Below, one piece after another: positions 8,838 through 16,646 of a DNA stretch of 52,204 nucleotides. The position numbers and the translations under genes are program-made. Positions within the stretch are counted from its first letter, which is position 1, and each line of letters begins with the position of its first letter. The notes under the pieces were generated by a model, which was not told where the DNA came from, made no database searches, and saw only the letters and a list, made by a program, of their open reading frames with translations. Source of the stretch: Caldithrix abyssi (lineage in GTDB: Bacteria; Calditrichota; Calditrichia; Calditrichales; Calditrichaceae); the NCBI GenBank assembly GCA_011369465.1, contig DRQG01000085.1, positions 1-52,204 on the forward strand, written 5' to 3'.

Positions 8838-9119
8838 TTTGTTTTACAGCAAACGCCCGCACAAGCTGTGTTTCGTTCGTTTGCATGTACAATGAGAAAT
8901 GGGGCGATAGATTGTATCGAGTCTATAAATTCATCCAAAGGATAATATGTTAAACAATATGATTCCACTGAAGTTTCGAAAAACACAAGGTATTTTGTCC
9001 GTCTTCCATCGAAGCGGGACACCATGTTCTATGGAATAATTGCTTAAAGAATATCCCAAACATAATGATCTGATTACCCTATCATCGCCCCTTTCTTTAT
9101 TATACGCAAATAACAAGTA
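8838..9119 (+). other. Non-coding gap inside the pilus operon; possible structured RNA
   Basis: 282 bases between the major and minor pilin genes, the only large gap in the operon. A six-base stem (CTGTAA at 8832-8837 with TTACAG at 8844-8849) lies over the pilin stop codon. Further on, GAAATGGGGCGAT (8896-8908) is complementary to ATCGCCCCTTTC (9084-9095), giving 12 base pairs with one bulge around about 175 bases; shorter inner pairings such as ATTCCA with TGGAAT also exist. No credible reading frame is seen on either strand. It could be an mRNA-processing or stabilising element, a regulatory RNA, or a decayed insertion. No family is recognised. Confidence 0.4.
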
Positions 9120-9548
9120 ATGAAAAAAAACATAAAAATATTTGAATTTCCCGGAAATACCGGGGGCTTCACATTGATGGAGCTTATCGTCGTTATTGTC
9201 ATTATCGGCGTTGCTTTGCCTGCGATTATCCGGCTATACAGTCAGATGAATATTGAATCGGTTAAAAGCGGGGTGTTAGATCAAATGATCATATACGCCG
9301 AGAACAAAATGGAAGAAATCACAGGCCTTAAAGAGAAAACCTGGAACTGGTACACAAATCCTAATCAGTTTGAGGTGGATGAAGATTTGGGGGATGGATT
9401 CCAGCGTACCGTTACGGTAAGCACTGTATCCGGTTGGGGCTCAGCGAACCTTGACGCCTGGGAAATTACAGTACAGATAACGCATCCATTGTATCCTGAC
9501 GGTTATGTATTAACCACACGATTTACCAAATATTATGAAGAACGTTGA
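9120..9548 (+). CDS. Minor prepilin, PilV/GspI-like
   Basis: A 142-residue protein with a 16-residue leader ending in GG, then the prepilin site G-FTLMELIVVIVIIG with Glu at +5 and a hydrophobic helix. The globular part is small, with Trp-rich segments (TWNWY, WGSANLDAWEI), and recalls GspI/PilV/MshD subunits, which help prime pilus assembly at the tip. It ends inside the next gene (14-base overlap), so the three minor pilins are translationally coupled. Assignment to the prepilin class is firm; the exact subfamily is inferred from size and gene order. Confidence 0.85.
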   Translation: MKKNIKIFEFPGNTGGFTLMELIVVIVIIGVALPAIIRLYSQMNIESVKSGVLDQMIIYAENKMEEITGLKEKTWNWYTNPNQFEVDEDLGDGFQRTVTVSTVSGWGSANLDAWEITVQITHPLYPDGYVLTTRFTKYYEER

Positions 9549-10047
9549 TTTAACAAGACAAAAAGGATTCACAATTCTGGAATTGGTAGTTGTTATCGCC
9601 ATTTTAGGTATTTTTGCCTTAATCTCGCTTTCTATGGTTCAGATGACTTCCACAACATTCCAACAAGTGCAGGCCAATACGATTGCTTCCTGGGATGTTC
9701 GTACCGCTTTGCGGCTTTTACGCGAGGATGTAAAACAGATAAAGCCGTCATACATCGATGCCTCGGCCACTTTCGGCGCTTCCGGCAATAAACTGGTCTT
9801 CACAACCGTAAACGCACAGCAAATATCCTGGCGTAAAACAACGGGGGGACAATTGCAAAGACGCGTAAACAGCGGCAACTGGTTACCCGTTTTAACCAAT
9901 CTGCAAAGCAGTCCGTTTATCTTCCTGGATAAGAATCTGAATGTAACCGCTCAGACTAACAATCTGGTATATATCGATGTTTTACTGAATGTAACTCAGA
10001 ACGGTCAACAAATAACCGTACAGGATCGGTTCTATGTACGCAATTGA
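9535..10047 (+). CDS. Minor prepilin, PilW/GspJ-like
   Basis: A 170-residue protein with leader MKNVDLTRQKG, site G-FTILELVVVIAILG (Glu +5) and a long N-terminal helix. It then has the pattern seen in GspJ/PilW/MshO: TALRLLREDVKQI after the helix, and a beta-rich domain with TGGQLQRRVNSG. It is probably a tip subunit of the pilus. It overlaps both neighbours by 14 bases. The subfamily call rests on the R-LR-D signature and on gene order. Confidence 0.85.
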   Translation: MKNVDLTRQKGFTILELVVVIAILGIFALISLSMVQMTSTTFQQVQANTIASWDVRTALRLLREDVKQIKPSYIDASATFGASGNKLVFTTVNAQQISWRKTTGGQLQRRVNSGNWLPVLTNLQSSPFIFLDKNLNVTAQTNNLVYIDVLLNVTQNGQQITVQDRFYVRN

Positions 10048-10981
10048 TCTGATACATAATCAAAAAGGCGCCGCAATGCTGGCCACGCTTATGTTTATCA
10101 TCTTTTTCGGGCTGATAGGCATAACCATGGTCACCATGTTTGTATCGCACAGAAAGATGCAATCGCTGGATATCCATCAACAGCGCGCTTTCTACGCCGC
10201 TCAGTCCGGTATTGAGTACGGTCTTGCCTATCTACTGGACTATTGTGGAGGGACAACGAACAGTAATGTAGTCGATTTGGACAACATTACGGAAACAGGC
10301 ATCGATGCCGGAGGCAATACCACATTCGATCTTCGTATAAACACCATTGGTAATGACAGCCTCGAGATCATCGCTACCGGCCACAGCGGAAATGTAGTAA
10401 AACGGGTGCGCAAAGCGTTAAACTATATAGACGTATCCCTTTATGCCATTTATACTACCGGTACAATCAGCAAAGTCACCGTAAACGGTCCGGTTAAGCA
10501 AAACGCTGCGTATATGCCAAAATTCAATCTGGATTTAATGCGACAAACAGCAATTGCCAGCAGTCGTTATTACCCCGGCGATTTGAATATTAGCAGTGTT
10601 TGGGCGTTTGGAGGTGAAATTACATTTGCAGAGCAGAATATTAACATCGGCGCCTGGAATTTTATCAATTACGGAAATTTTGTGGCCGGTAATAATATTA
10701 CGATTACCTCCTCCGCGTTTCCTTTGGGAGCCCATTTAGGTACCATGGTTCAACCCGTATCGGGTACCCAGTTTAAATGCTTATCAGGCGGTGTTCACTG
10801 GATTTACGGGGGAATGATAATAAACGGCAACGTAACCGGAAAACAATTCGGATTTTTATGGTGGACCTATAAAAACCTTGTTGTATCCCGCCGAAGGGCA
10901 TACATGAAAAACTTGTTGAAATATACTGTTAATCAAAGTCCAATTATTCTTTACGGAAACACATGGACAATCGATAACTAA
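10034..10981 (+). CDS. Minor pilin, PilX/GspK/MshP-like
   Basis: A 315-residue protein. The N-terminus (KGAAMLATLMFIIFFGLIG) is the PilX type, lacking the canonical Glu +5, as is usual for this class. It is followed by the conserved AFYAAQSGIEYGLAYLLD helix segment. The C-terminal two thirds are beta-rich with Gly/Asn-rich turns and no recognised domain. It may cap the minor-pilin complex. The short leader (MYAIDLIHNQKG) is compatible with PilD cleavage. It overlaps the previous gene by 14 bases and is followed by a 30-base gap. Confidence 0.82.
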   Translation: MYAIDLIHNQKGAAMLATLMFIIFFGLIGITMVTMFVSHRKMQSLDIHQQRAFYAAQSGIEYGLAYLLDYCGGTTNSNVVDLDNITETGIDAGGNTTFDLRINTIGNDSLEIIATGHSGNVVKRVRKALNYIDVSLYAIYTTGTISKVTVNGPVKQNAAYMPKFNLDLMRQTAIASSRYYPGDLNISSVWAFGGEITFAEQNINIGAWNFINYGNFVAGNNITITSSAFPLGAHLGTMVQPVSGTQFKCLSGGVHWIYGGMIINGNVTGKQFGFLWWTYKNLVVSRRRAYMKNLLKYTVNQSPIILYGNTWTIDN

Positions 10982-11011
10982 AAAGCGTGCTATCCAGGAA
11001 AGAGGTAGGCA

Positions 11012-13255
11012 TTGGTTTCCAAAAACAATCCCAATAATTCGAACGATGAGCTTCAGAAGTTTGAAGACTTTCTGGCCAATACATTGGACGACATTGCAGA
11101 CAAATACTCCGGTAAGAGTGTATCGCCCGATGATCAAACCCGGGAAATTTCGAAAAAGCCGGATTCAAATGCGCAAACAGAGAATCTTTCGAAGCTTAAA
11201 AAAACGTACCATCCTGAGGTTCAGAGTAAAGAGAAAAAACCCGTAAATCCGCAAAAACGTGCACAACGGAATGCCTCGCCAAACAATATATCCGTAAAGC
11301 AAAAGGAAAAGACTTTAAATCAGCATGGGCCGCATAAAACTTCAAAACCGCAACAAACCTCTGTGCACGCAAAGGATAAGGGTCATTCCCACGGTTTATC
11401 GGCGAAAACAGACCCGGCATTAAAAACGAAAACCCGTCAGACAAAAGCAATCCCCAAAAAGGAAGCAGGGAAGGTTGTTGGCAAAACCAACCCGTCCAGG
11501 CCGCGCCCGGATGCCAGTGCACCTAAAAAGCAACCCAAAGCAAAAGCTGCAGCAAACGCGCCCGCACGCACCTATATTTTTGATCGGTTTTACAAAAAAC
11601 TATCTTTCTCTCGTCAACTGCAAGCCCGTTACAACCTCGCTTTTGATATAGATGCCGATAAAATCCGCTATGTTGTAAGCAAGGTGAGCAAAGATGATAT
11701 CCAGGTTTTGAAATGGGGGATACAACGGTTTCCAAGTGAAGAAATCAACCGGTTTAAAGCCCTGCAAATTGCCATGGAAACCATTCTTACAAAAGAATAC
11801 AAACGCGGCATGAGCATCCATGTGAGTATATTCAGTCCCGATATCTCTATCCGGCAGGTAATTCTACCTAAAATAGAGAAGGAAGCGGAGTTGCGAAGCG
11901 CTTTGACTATCAAAAACCAAAACGAGCTACCCAATTTTACGGATAAAACCGTCTGGACATACGAGATAGTGGAAGAGTTTGAAGACGACGGTATTTCGAA
12001 GCTGCGTGTTTTGGTAACCGTGGTTCCCGAGGATTTAATAGCCAATTATGTACATGTTTTCAAGGAACTTAAAATTCGGGTTAATAAACTCATATCCCGT
12101 CCTGCCGCTCTGCAATCTGCTTACAAAAAAATGGTCTTTCGGCCGGATAAAGACTTGTTGATCGATATTTCGTACGATTTTACACAAATCTGCCTGATGC
12201 GCAACGGTTTTTTGGAATACATCCGCAATGTTGGTATCGGAGCACGCAATTTGGAGACAACTATTCATGAAAAAAATAAAGACGGGAATGAAACCGATCA
12301 GGATTTAACCATACCGGCCCTGGGCGCAGACAAAAGTCAAAAAGTAAGCTCAAATCTTTTGCGCGACCGCCTGATGAAAAAAATAAAGGATCTGAAAAAG
12401 AAACAAAATCCTGTTTTGCATACCTTTTTTTCCGAGATACTGCGTTCGATGTCATTTATTCAGGGCAGAAGCACAAATTATCTTGTAGAACGCATTATGA
12501 TTACCGGGTACGGTGTTCGCAAAGAAAGTCTTATTCCCTATTTACGCAGCCGGCTGCATTTACCCATGTTTATCCTTGCCCCGCAATTTGAAAATCTGGA
12601 CAAAAAAACTCTTGACTATACGGAATATTTTTCCACCATTGGTACGGCCCTGCATCAGGAAGAATCCTGCAACATATTGCCAAAGTCATACATGACCAAC
12701 ATTCTTTTTGCCAAGCTAAACTGGATTCTGACATTGATAATGATCACTCTTATTTGCGGTTTTGCCTATTTCTCTCTTCTGCAATACCGTGAGACGGAAA
12801 GCAAGAAAAAATTAATTGCCCAATATGAAGACAACTATGAGCGGTTAAATCCGATCGAAGGGATTTACAATAAATACAAACAGGAAATTGAGCAGCTCAA
12901 TAACGAAAACCGCGAATTGCGCAGCTATATTAAAGCCGGGCCTCCCATTATTGAGGTGTTACGCTTCTTTAGCAACGAAACTCCGGATAACATTCGGCTG
13001 GAATCCATCCAGTTTGTAGATATAGCATCCGATGTAAAAAAATACAGTAAAGAAGAAAAAGTTGATAAAGATTACAAATATCGTATCGAACTCAATGCCG
13101 TTTTAATGGGCGATGCCTTAATGGGAGACGCCTTTTTAATCAACTATATTAACAAATTAAAAAGTCTGAACTATTTTAAACATATTCTGCTCTTGAATAA
13201 GAATAAAATCCCCGAAAACGACGAAGTTTTGTTTACGCTGGATTTATATTTATAA
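11012..13255 (+). CDS. PilM-PilN fusion protein of the pilus alignment complex
   Basis: A 747-residue protein starting with TTG at 11012, supported by GGAAAGAGG just upstream. Residues 1-185 are a hydrophilic, Lys/Pro/Gln-rich and probably disordered region. About 205-450 is a PilM-like actin-fold ATPase domain (YNLAFDIDADKI at the start; DLLIDISYDFT as the phosphate-2-like motif), interrupted by a charged insertion (about 425-465). One membrane helix (about 570-592, ILTLIMITLICGFAYFSLL) is followed by a PilN-like periplasmic part with a coiled coil (about 595-640). PilM and PilN are usually separate proteins that bind each other through the PilN N-terminus; here they are one chain, recalling MshI but with an added N-terminal tail. 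A 15-base microduplication encodes the repeated LMGDA near residue 697. Confidence 0.82.
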   Translation: MVSKNNPNNSNDELQKFEDFLANTLDDIADKYSGKSVSPDDQTREISKKPDSNAQTENLSKLKKTYHPEVQSKEKKPVNPQKRAQRNASPNNISVKQKEKTLNQHGPHKTSKPQQTSVHAKDKGHSHGLSAKTDPALKTKTRQTKAIPKKEAGKVVGKTNPSRPRPDASAPKKQPKAKAAANAPARTYIFDRFYKKLSFSRQLQARYNLAFDIDADKIRYVVSKVSKDDIQVLKWGIQRFPSEEINRFKALQIAMETILTKEYKRGMSIHVSIFSPDISIRQVILPKIEKEAELRSALTIKNQNELPNFTDKTVWTYEIVEEFEDDGISKLRVLVTVVPEDLIANYVHVFKELKIRVNKLISRPAALQSAYKKMVFRPDKDLLIDISYDFTQICLMRNGFLEYIRNVGIGARNLETTIHEKNKDGNETDQDLTIPALGADKSQKVSSNLLRDRLMKKIKDLKKKQNPVLHTFFSEILRSMSFIQGRSTNYLVERIMITGYGVRKESLIPYLRSRLHLPMFILAPQFENLDKKTLDYTEYFSTIGTALHQEESCNILPKSYMTNILFAKLNWILTLIMITLICGFAYFSLLQYRETESKKKLIAQYEDNYERLNPIEGIYNKYKQEIEQLNNENRELRSYIKAGPPIIEVLRFFSNETPDNIRLESIQFVDIASDVKKYSKEEKVDKDYKYRIELNAVLMGDALMGDAFLINYINKLKSLNYFKHILLLNKNKIPENDEVLFTLDLYL

Positions 13256-13266
13256 CGGACAACGCT

Positions 13267-13809
13267 ATGGAAAAGAAAATATTTACGATACTTTTAGCGG
13301 TACTGCTCATTATATCTCTTTCGTGGTATCTTTTTATTTACAGCAGACAAAAAGCGACTTTGGAAGACATCGAATCAAATTTGAGAGTAGTAGCCCATAA
13401 GCTGAAAAACGCGCAACAGGCACAGCAGAATATGAAGCTTATCGAAGAGAATCTTAAAAAGAAACAGGAAAATTTAACCAACGAACGAAACCGTTTTATC
13501 AGCGAATCGGATCTTCCGGAAGTGACTGAAAAGTTAAAATCCTTCGCGCGCGAATATAATCTGGAATTAACAGATTTTTCATCGTCATTCGAGAGTTTAT
13601 TGGAGAGTGAGAAGAAGACGAAAATTGCCCCTCTGGCGTTAAGTCTTACGGTTAAGGGGAAGTACCTGGATATCGGCCGCTTTCTGGAACACTGGCCCAC
13701 CCTGCCCTTTTACCTGATACCGGAACGTTTTAACATCAAAAGAGCAGGTGAAGATACAAACATATTGGACGCAACTATTTCGGCAACGTTATACATCTGG
13801 AATAATTAA
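13267..13809 (+). CDS. PilO-like pilus alignment protein
   Basis: A 180-residue bitopic inner-membrane protein with a short cytoplasmic N-terminus, one membrane helix (about 5-24), a coiled coil (about 28-80) rich in Lys/Glu/Gln, and a small ferredoxin-like periplasmic domain (about 85-178). The segment KGKYLDIGRFLEHW is typical of PilO/GspM proteins. It should pair with the PilN part of the preceding fusion and with the following PilP-like protein to link the inner-membrane platform to the secretin. The start is 11 bases after the previous stop. Confidence 0.82.
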   Translation: MEKKIFTILLAVLLIISLSWYLFIYSRQKATLEDIESNLRVVAHKLKNAQQAQQNMKLIEENLKKKQENLTNERNRFISESDLPEVTEKLKSFAREYNLELTDFSSSFESLLESEKKTKIAPLALSLTVKGKYLDIGRFLEHWPTLPFYLIPERFNIKRAGEDTNILDATISATLYIWNN

Positions 13810-13824
13810 TCATCGGAGCAAAGC

Positions 13825-14280
13825 GTGGCAATAAATAAAAGTCAAAAAAGACTGCTTATTCTATTGGGTGTTGTGTTGGCCTTTGCCATATTCGATTTTA
13901 TCAATAACACAGATACCTATACCAGTTTTTATTCTTCTTCGCAAAAGAAAAAGAAACAAGCCGCGGCTACGGAAAATGTGCAAAAGTCCTTTTCCAAGCC
14001 GCTTACACGGAAGTCGTATGTTAGCGAATGGGGACGCGATCCTTTCTTTAAAAAAGTAACCACGCAGGTAAAAAAGAAAAGAAAAAAAAGCCGAACTGCC
14101 GAGCAGGTACTCTTTTTACAAGCCATCAGTTACGATGGGCTCAATTCTGTAGCATTAATTAATAACAACGTTTGTAAAACGGGAGATATTATTGCAGGCT
14201 ACCGTATTGTGCATATTTCACAACAAAGCGTTACGGTATCCGACGGAAAAAAACAAACCACACTAAAGCTTGCAAGATAG
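13825..14280 (+). CDS. PilP/GspC-like pilus protein
   Basis: A 151-residue protein starting with GTG. One N-terminal membrane helix (about 11-27) is followed by a very basic linker (KKKK, KKKRKK) and a small beta domain (about 90-150). The linker ends in WGRDPFF, the motif found in PilP and GspC proteins just before their homology region. PilP contacts the secretin N-domains and completes the alignment complex. Here it is anchored by a helix rather than by a lipid, which resembles GspC/MshK more than classical lipoprotein PilP. It is followed at once by the secretin gene, as expected. Confidence 0.75.
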   Translation: MAINKSQKRLLILLGVVLAFAIFDFINNTDTYTSFYSSSQKKKKQAAATENVQKSFSKPLTRKSYVSEWGRDPFFKKVTTQVKKKRKKSRTAEQVLFLQAISYDGLNSVALINNNVCKTGDIIAGYRIVHISQQSVTVSDGKKQTTLKLAR

Positions 14281-14293
14281 CAAGGAGTTGGCC

Positions 14294-15580
14294 ATGTCGC
14301 TAAAAAGACAATGCATCATTTTTATTTTATTGTTTTATTTTCTTACTCCTCTTTGGGCTGCGGATATCCATGAACTGCTGCAAACAAAAATCAATACAAA
14401 TTTTGCAGGCACCTCGTTGGATAATGTTTTACGTATGTTGTCCAAACAATACAATGTAAACATTGTGGTTGGCGGTGAGGCCAAAGGCCCGGTAACCGCG
14501 CGGCTGTACGATGTGAGCCTGGCAGAAGCTTTGAGCACTATCCTGAAAACACACGGATATCATTACGTGGTGGGCGACAATGTTATAATGATTAAACCGC
14601 TGGCTCTGGAATCCAACCGAGATTTGCAGACCGAAGTATTCGATTTAAAATATGTGGATGCCTACCGCCTTAAAGCCACTTTGGAAACGCTGCTTTCCGA
14701 GCGGGGCAAAATGGAACCGCTGCTTTCCGAAATGGGCAAGGAAAAGAAAGATTACCGGGCTCACCTGCTATTGGTATCGGATTTGCGCGAAAACCTGGAA
14801 GCAATCAGACAATCCATCCTCTTTATGGATAAACCGGAAAAGCAGATCCAAATTGAAGTGCGTTTAGTGGAAAGAACCCTTGGTGACGAACAAAATGTAG
14901 GCTTGAACCTGCCCAAAAGTTTTACCGTTAAAACCACCGGTGCAGAAATTTCAGCGCCTATCACACAAACCGGAACAGGGCAGTCCGGCCAGCCTACGCT
15001 GCTTTCCGCCTGGTATCAACTGCCCAATGCAGCCAAAGATCTTACGTTGGGTGTACTCACATTTGATGAACTAAAAGCCGCACTTGATTTACTGGCAAAG
15101 GACCAGAGCGCCAAACTGATTTCCAACCCGAAAGTAACTACACTAAACAATAAAAAAGCCAGTGTGCGCATCGGGAGAACTGTTCCCATACCGCAAATAT
15201 CCCGCAGCGTTGCCGGCGATCTTTTTTCATATCAGGATAAAAGAGTGAATATACAGCTGGACGTTTTACCTCAGATCGGCAATGACAGCATGATTACGCT
15301 CGATGTGCATCCTTTACTGGAAGAGATTGTCGGCTATACCGGCCCGGCTGATGCACCATATCCTATTACCGCCGTACGTGAGGTGAATTCCACCGTACGT
15401 ATTAAAGACGGCGAGACGCTGGTCATCGGAGGTCTGGTAAAAGAAACTGAGACCGAACGCGAGGAGAAAGTGTGGCTGTTAGGGGATATTCCCATTTTGG
15501 GATATTTGTTTACCCATGTATCCAAAAATAAACAAAAAACGGATTTGCTGATTTTTATCACCACTAAAATTATGGAATAG
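14294..15580 (+). CDS. pilQ: Short secretin, outer-membrane pilus channel
   Basis: A 428-residue protein. The ATG at 14294 is preferred over an upstream in-frame TTG because AAGGAG lies 6 bases before it and it begins a clear signal peptide (residues 1-23, ending LWA). An STN/N0-like domain (about 25-105) is followed by one N1-like domain (about 115-195) and the C-terminal secretin barrel (about 200-428) with the signature VRIKDGETLVIGGLVKE. Classical PilQ is over 600 residues with AMIN domains, so this is a minimal secretin, closer in size to MshL/GspD-like short forms. A 30-base direct duplication at 14688-14747 produces the repeated LLSE-x-GK. It forms the gated channel through which the pilus leaves the cell. 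Confidence 0.9.
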   Translation: MSLKRQCIIFILLFYFLTPLWAADIHELLQTKINTNFAGTSLDNVLRMLSKQYNVNIVVGGEAKGPVTARLYDVSLAEALSTILKTHGYHYVVGDNVIMIKPLALESNRDLQTEVFDLKYVDAYRLKATLETLLSERGKMEPLLSEMGKEKKDYRAHLLLVSDLRENLEAIRQSILFMDKPEKQIQIEVRLVERTLGDEQNVGLNLPKSFTVKTTGAEISAPITQTGTGQSGQPTLLSAWYQLPNAAKDLTLGVLTFDELKAALDLLAKDQSAKLISNPKVTTLNNKKASVRIGRTVPIPQISRSVAGDLFSYQDKRVNIQLDVLPQIGNDSMITLDVHPLLEEIVGYTGPADAPYPITAVREVNSTVRIKDGETLVIGGLVKETETEREEKVWLLGDIPILGYLFTHVSKNKQKTDLLIFITTKIME

Positions 15581-15601
15581 ATTTTTTCAGAAAGGTTGTT
15601 T

Positions 15602-16630
15602 GTGGGATCGCTTCTCTTAAATACATTAAAATTTGCCGTTCAAAATAACGCCTCGGATGTGCATTTTTCCAGCGGCAATCCACCGGTTTTACGTATTTTG
15701 GGTGAATTAAAACGAGTGGATGTACGCAGCATCACCACGGAAGAATTGACCGATTTTGCAACCTCTTTTTTAAACAACGAACAAAAACAACTGCTCAAGC
15801 AGAAAACGGAAATCGATCTGAGCATCGACTTCCCCGAAACTGCCCGTTTCCGCGTGAACATTTACAAACATTTAAACGGGCTTAGTATGGCTTTTCGCAC
15901 AATTCCGCATAAAATTCTTTCTTTGGAAGAATTGCGCATGCCGGAAATTTTAAGCAAACTAACCAGGCGTAAAAAAGGGCTTATTTTGCTTACCGGACCT
16001 ACGGGCAGCGGTAAATCTACCACGCTGGCTGCCATGGTAAACGAAATCAATCAAACCAGGCGGGAGCATATCATCACCATAGAAGACCCGATTGAATACA
16101 TTCACCCGCAAAAGGAAAGCCTGATCCATCAAAGAGAAGTAAACCAGCATACCAAGGACTTTGCCTCGGCGCTGCGCAGCGCTCTGCGGGAAGACCCGGA
16201 TGTTATTCTTGTGGGTGAAATGCGGGATTTGGAAACCATTACCTACGCTCTGCACGCCGCCGAGACAGGACATTTGGTTTTTTCGACCATGCATACCAAC
16301 TCGGCAGCAGAAACCGTTGACCGTATTATAAATGTATTTCCCTCGGAACAGCAGCAACAAATCCGCACTATTCTGGCAGCTTCGCTTTTGGCGGTGATTG
16401 CGCAACGTTTAATACGCCAGGCTATGAAAGCCGATCGGATTGCACTGATGGAAATATTGGTCAACACCCCGGCCATCCAAAATCTGATCCGTGAAGGAAA
16501 AACACATCAAATTGATTCTTCTCTGCAAACGGGATCGGAGTACGGTATGCAAACCTTTGAACGCAGCCTAAAACAACTTAAGCAATACAATCTTGTTCCA
16601 CCGGAAATAGAACTTGAAGATATCTTTTAA
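15602..16630 (+). CDS. pilT: PilT-type retraction ATPase
   Basis: A 342-residue hexameric ATPase that drives pilus depolymerisation. The GTG start at 15602 is preferred over TTG at 15596 because AAAGG lies at proper distance from GTG. The N-terminal PAS-like domain has the typical NASDVHFSSGNPPVLRI. The core has Walker A GPTGSGKST (K138), Asp box, Walker B (DPDVILVGEMRD), and the His box (HLVFSTMHTNSA). The usual PilT end motif AIRNLIRE is present as AIQNLIREGK. There is no zinc site, which separates it from PilB. Placement inside the same operon implies a retractile pilus, possibly twitching motility or DNA uptake. It overlaps no gene; the next start is 16 bases downstream. Confidence 0.94.
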   Translation: MGSLLLNTLKFAVQNNASDVHFSSGNPPVLRILGELKRVDVRSITTEELTDFATSFLNNEQKQLLKQKTEIDLSIDFPETARFRVNIYKHLNGLSMAFRTIPHKILSLEELRMPEILSKLTRRKKGLILLTGPTGSGKSTTLAAMVNEINQTRREHIITIEDPIEYIHPQKESLIHQREVNQHTKDFASALRSALREDPDVILVGEMRDLETITYALHAAETGHLVFSTMHTNSAAETVDRIINVFPSEQQQQIRTILAASLLAVIAQRLIRQAMKADRIALMEILVNTPAIQNLIREGKTHQIDSSLQTGSEYGMQTFERSLKQLKQYNLVPPEIELEDIF

Positions 16631-16646
16631 CCTTTATGGAGGTATC

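Noticed and set aside
8825-9116. Minus-strand frames of 61-66 codons in the pilin gap
   Set aside because: No ribosome binding site, atypical composition and they oppose a highly expressed operon.
8838-9119. The intra-operon gap as a miniature transposon
   Set aside because: The complementary ends are imperfect and internal to the gap, and I see no flanking target duplication; a structured RNA is at least as likely.
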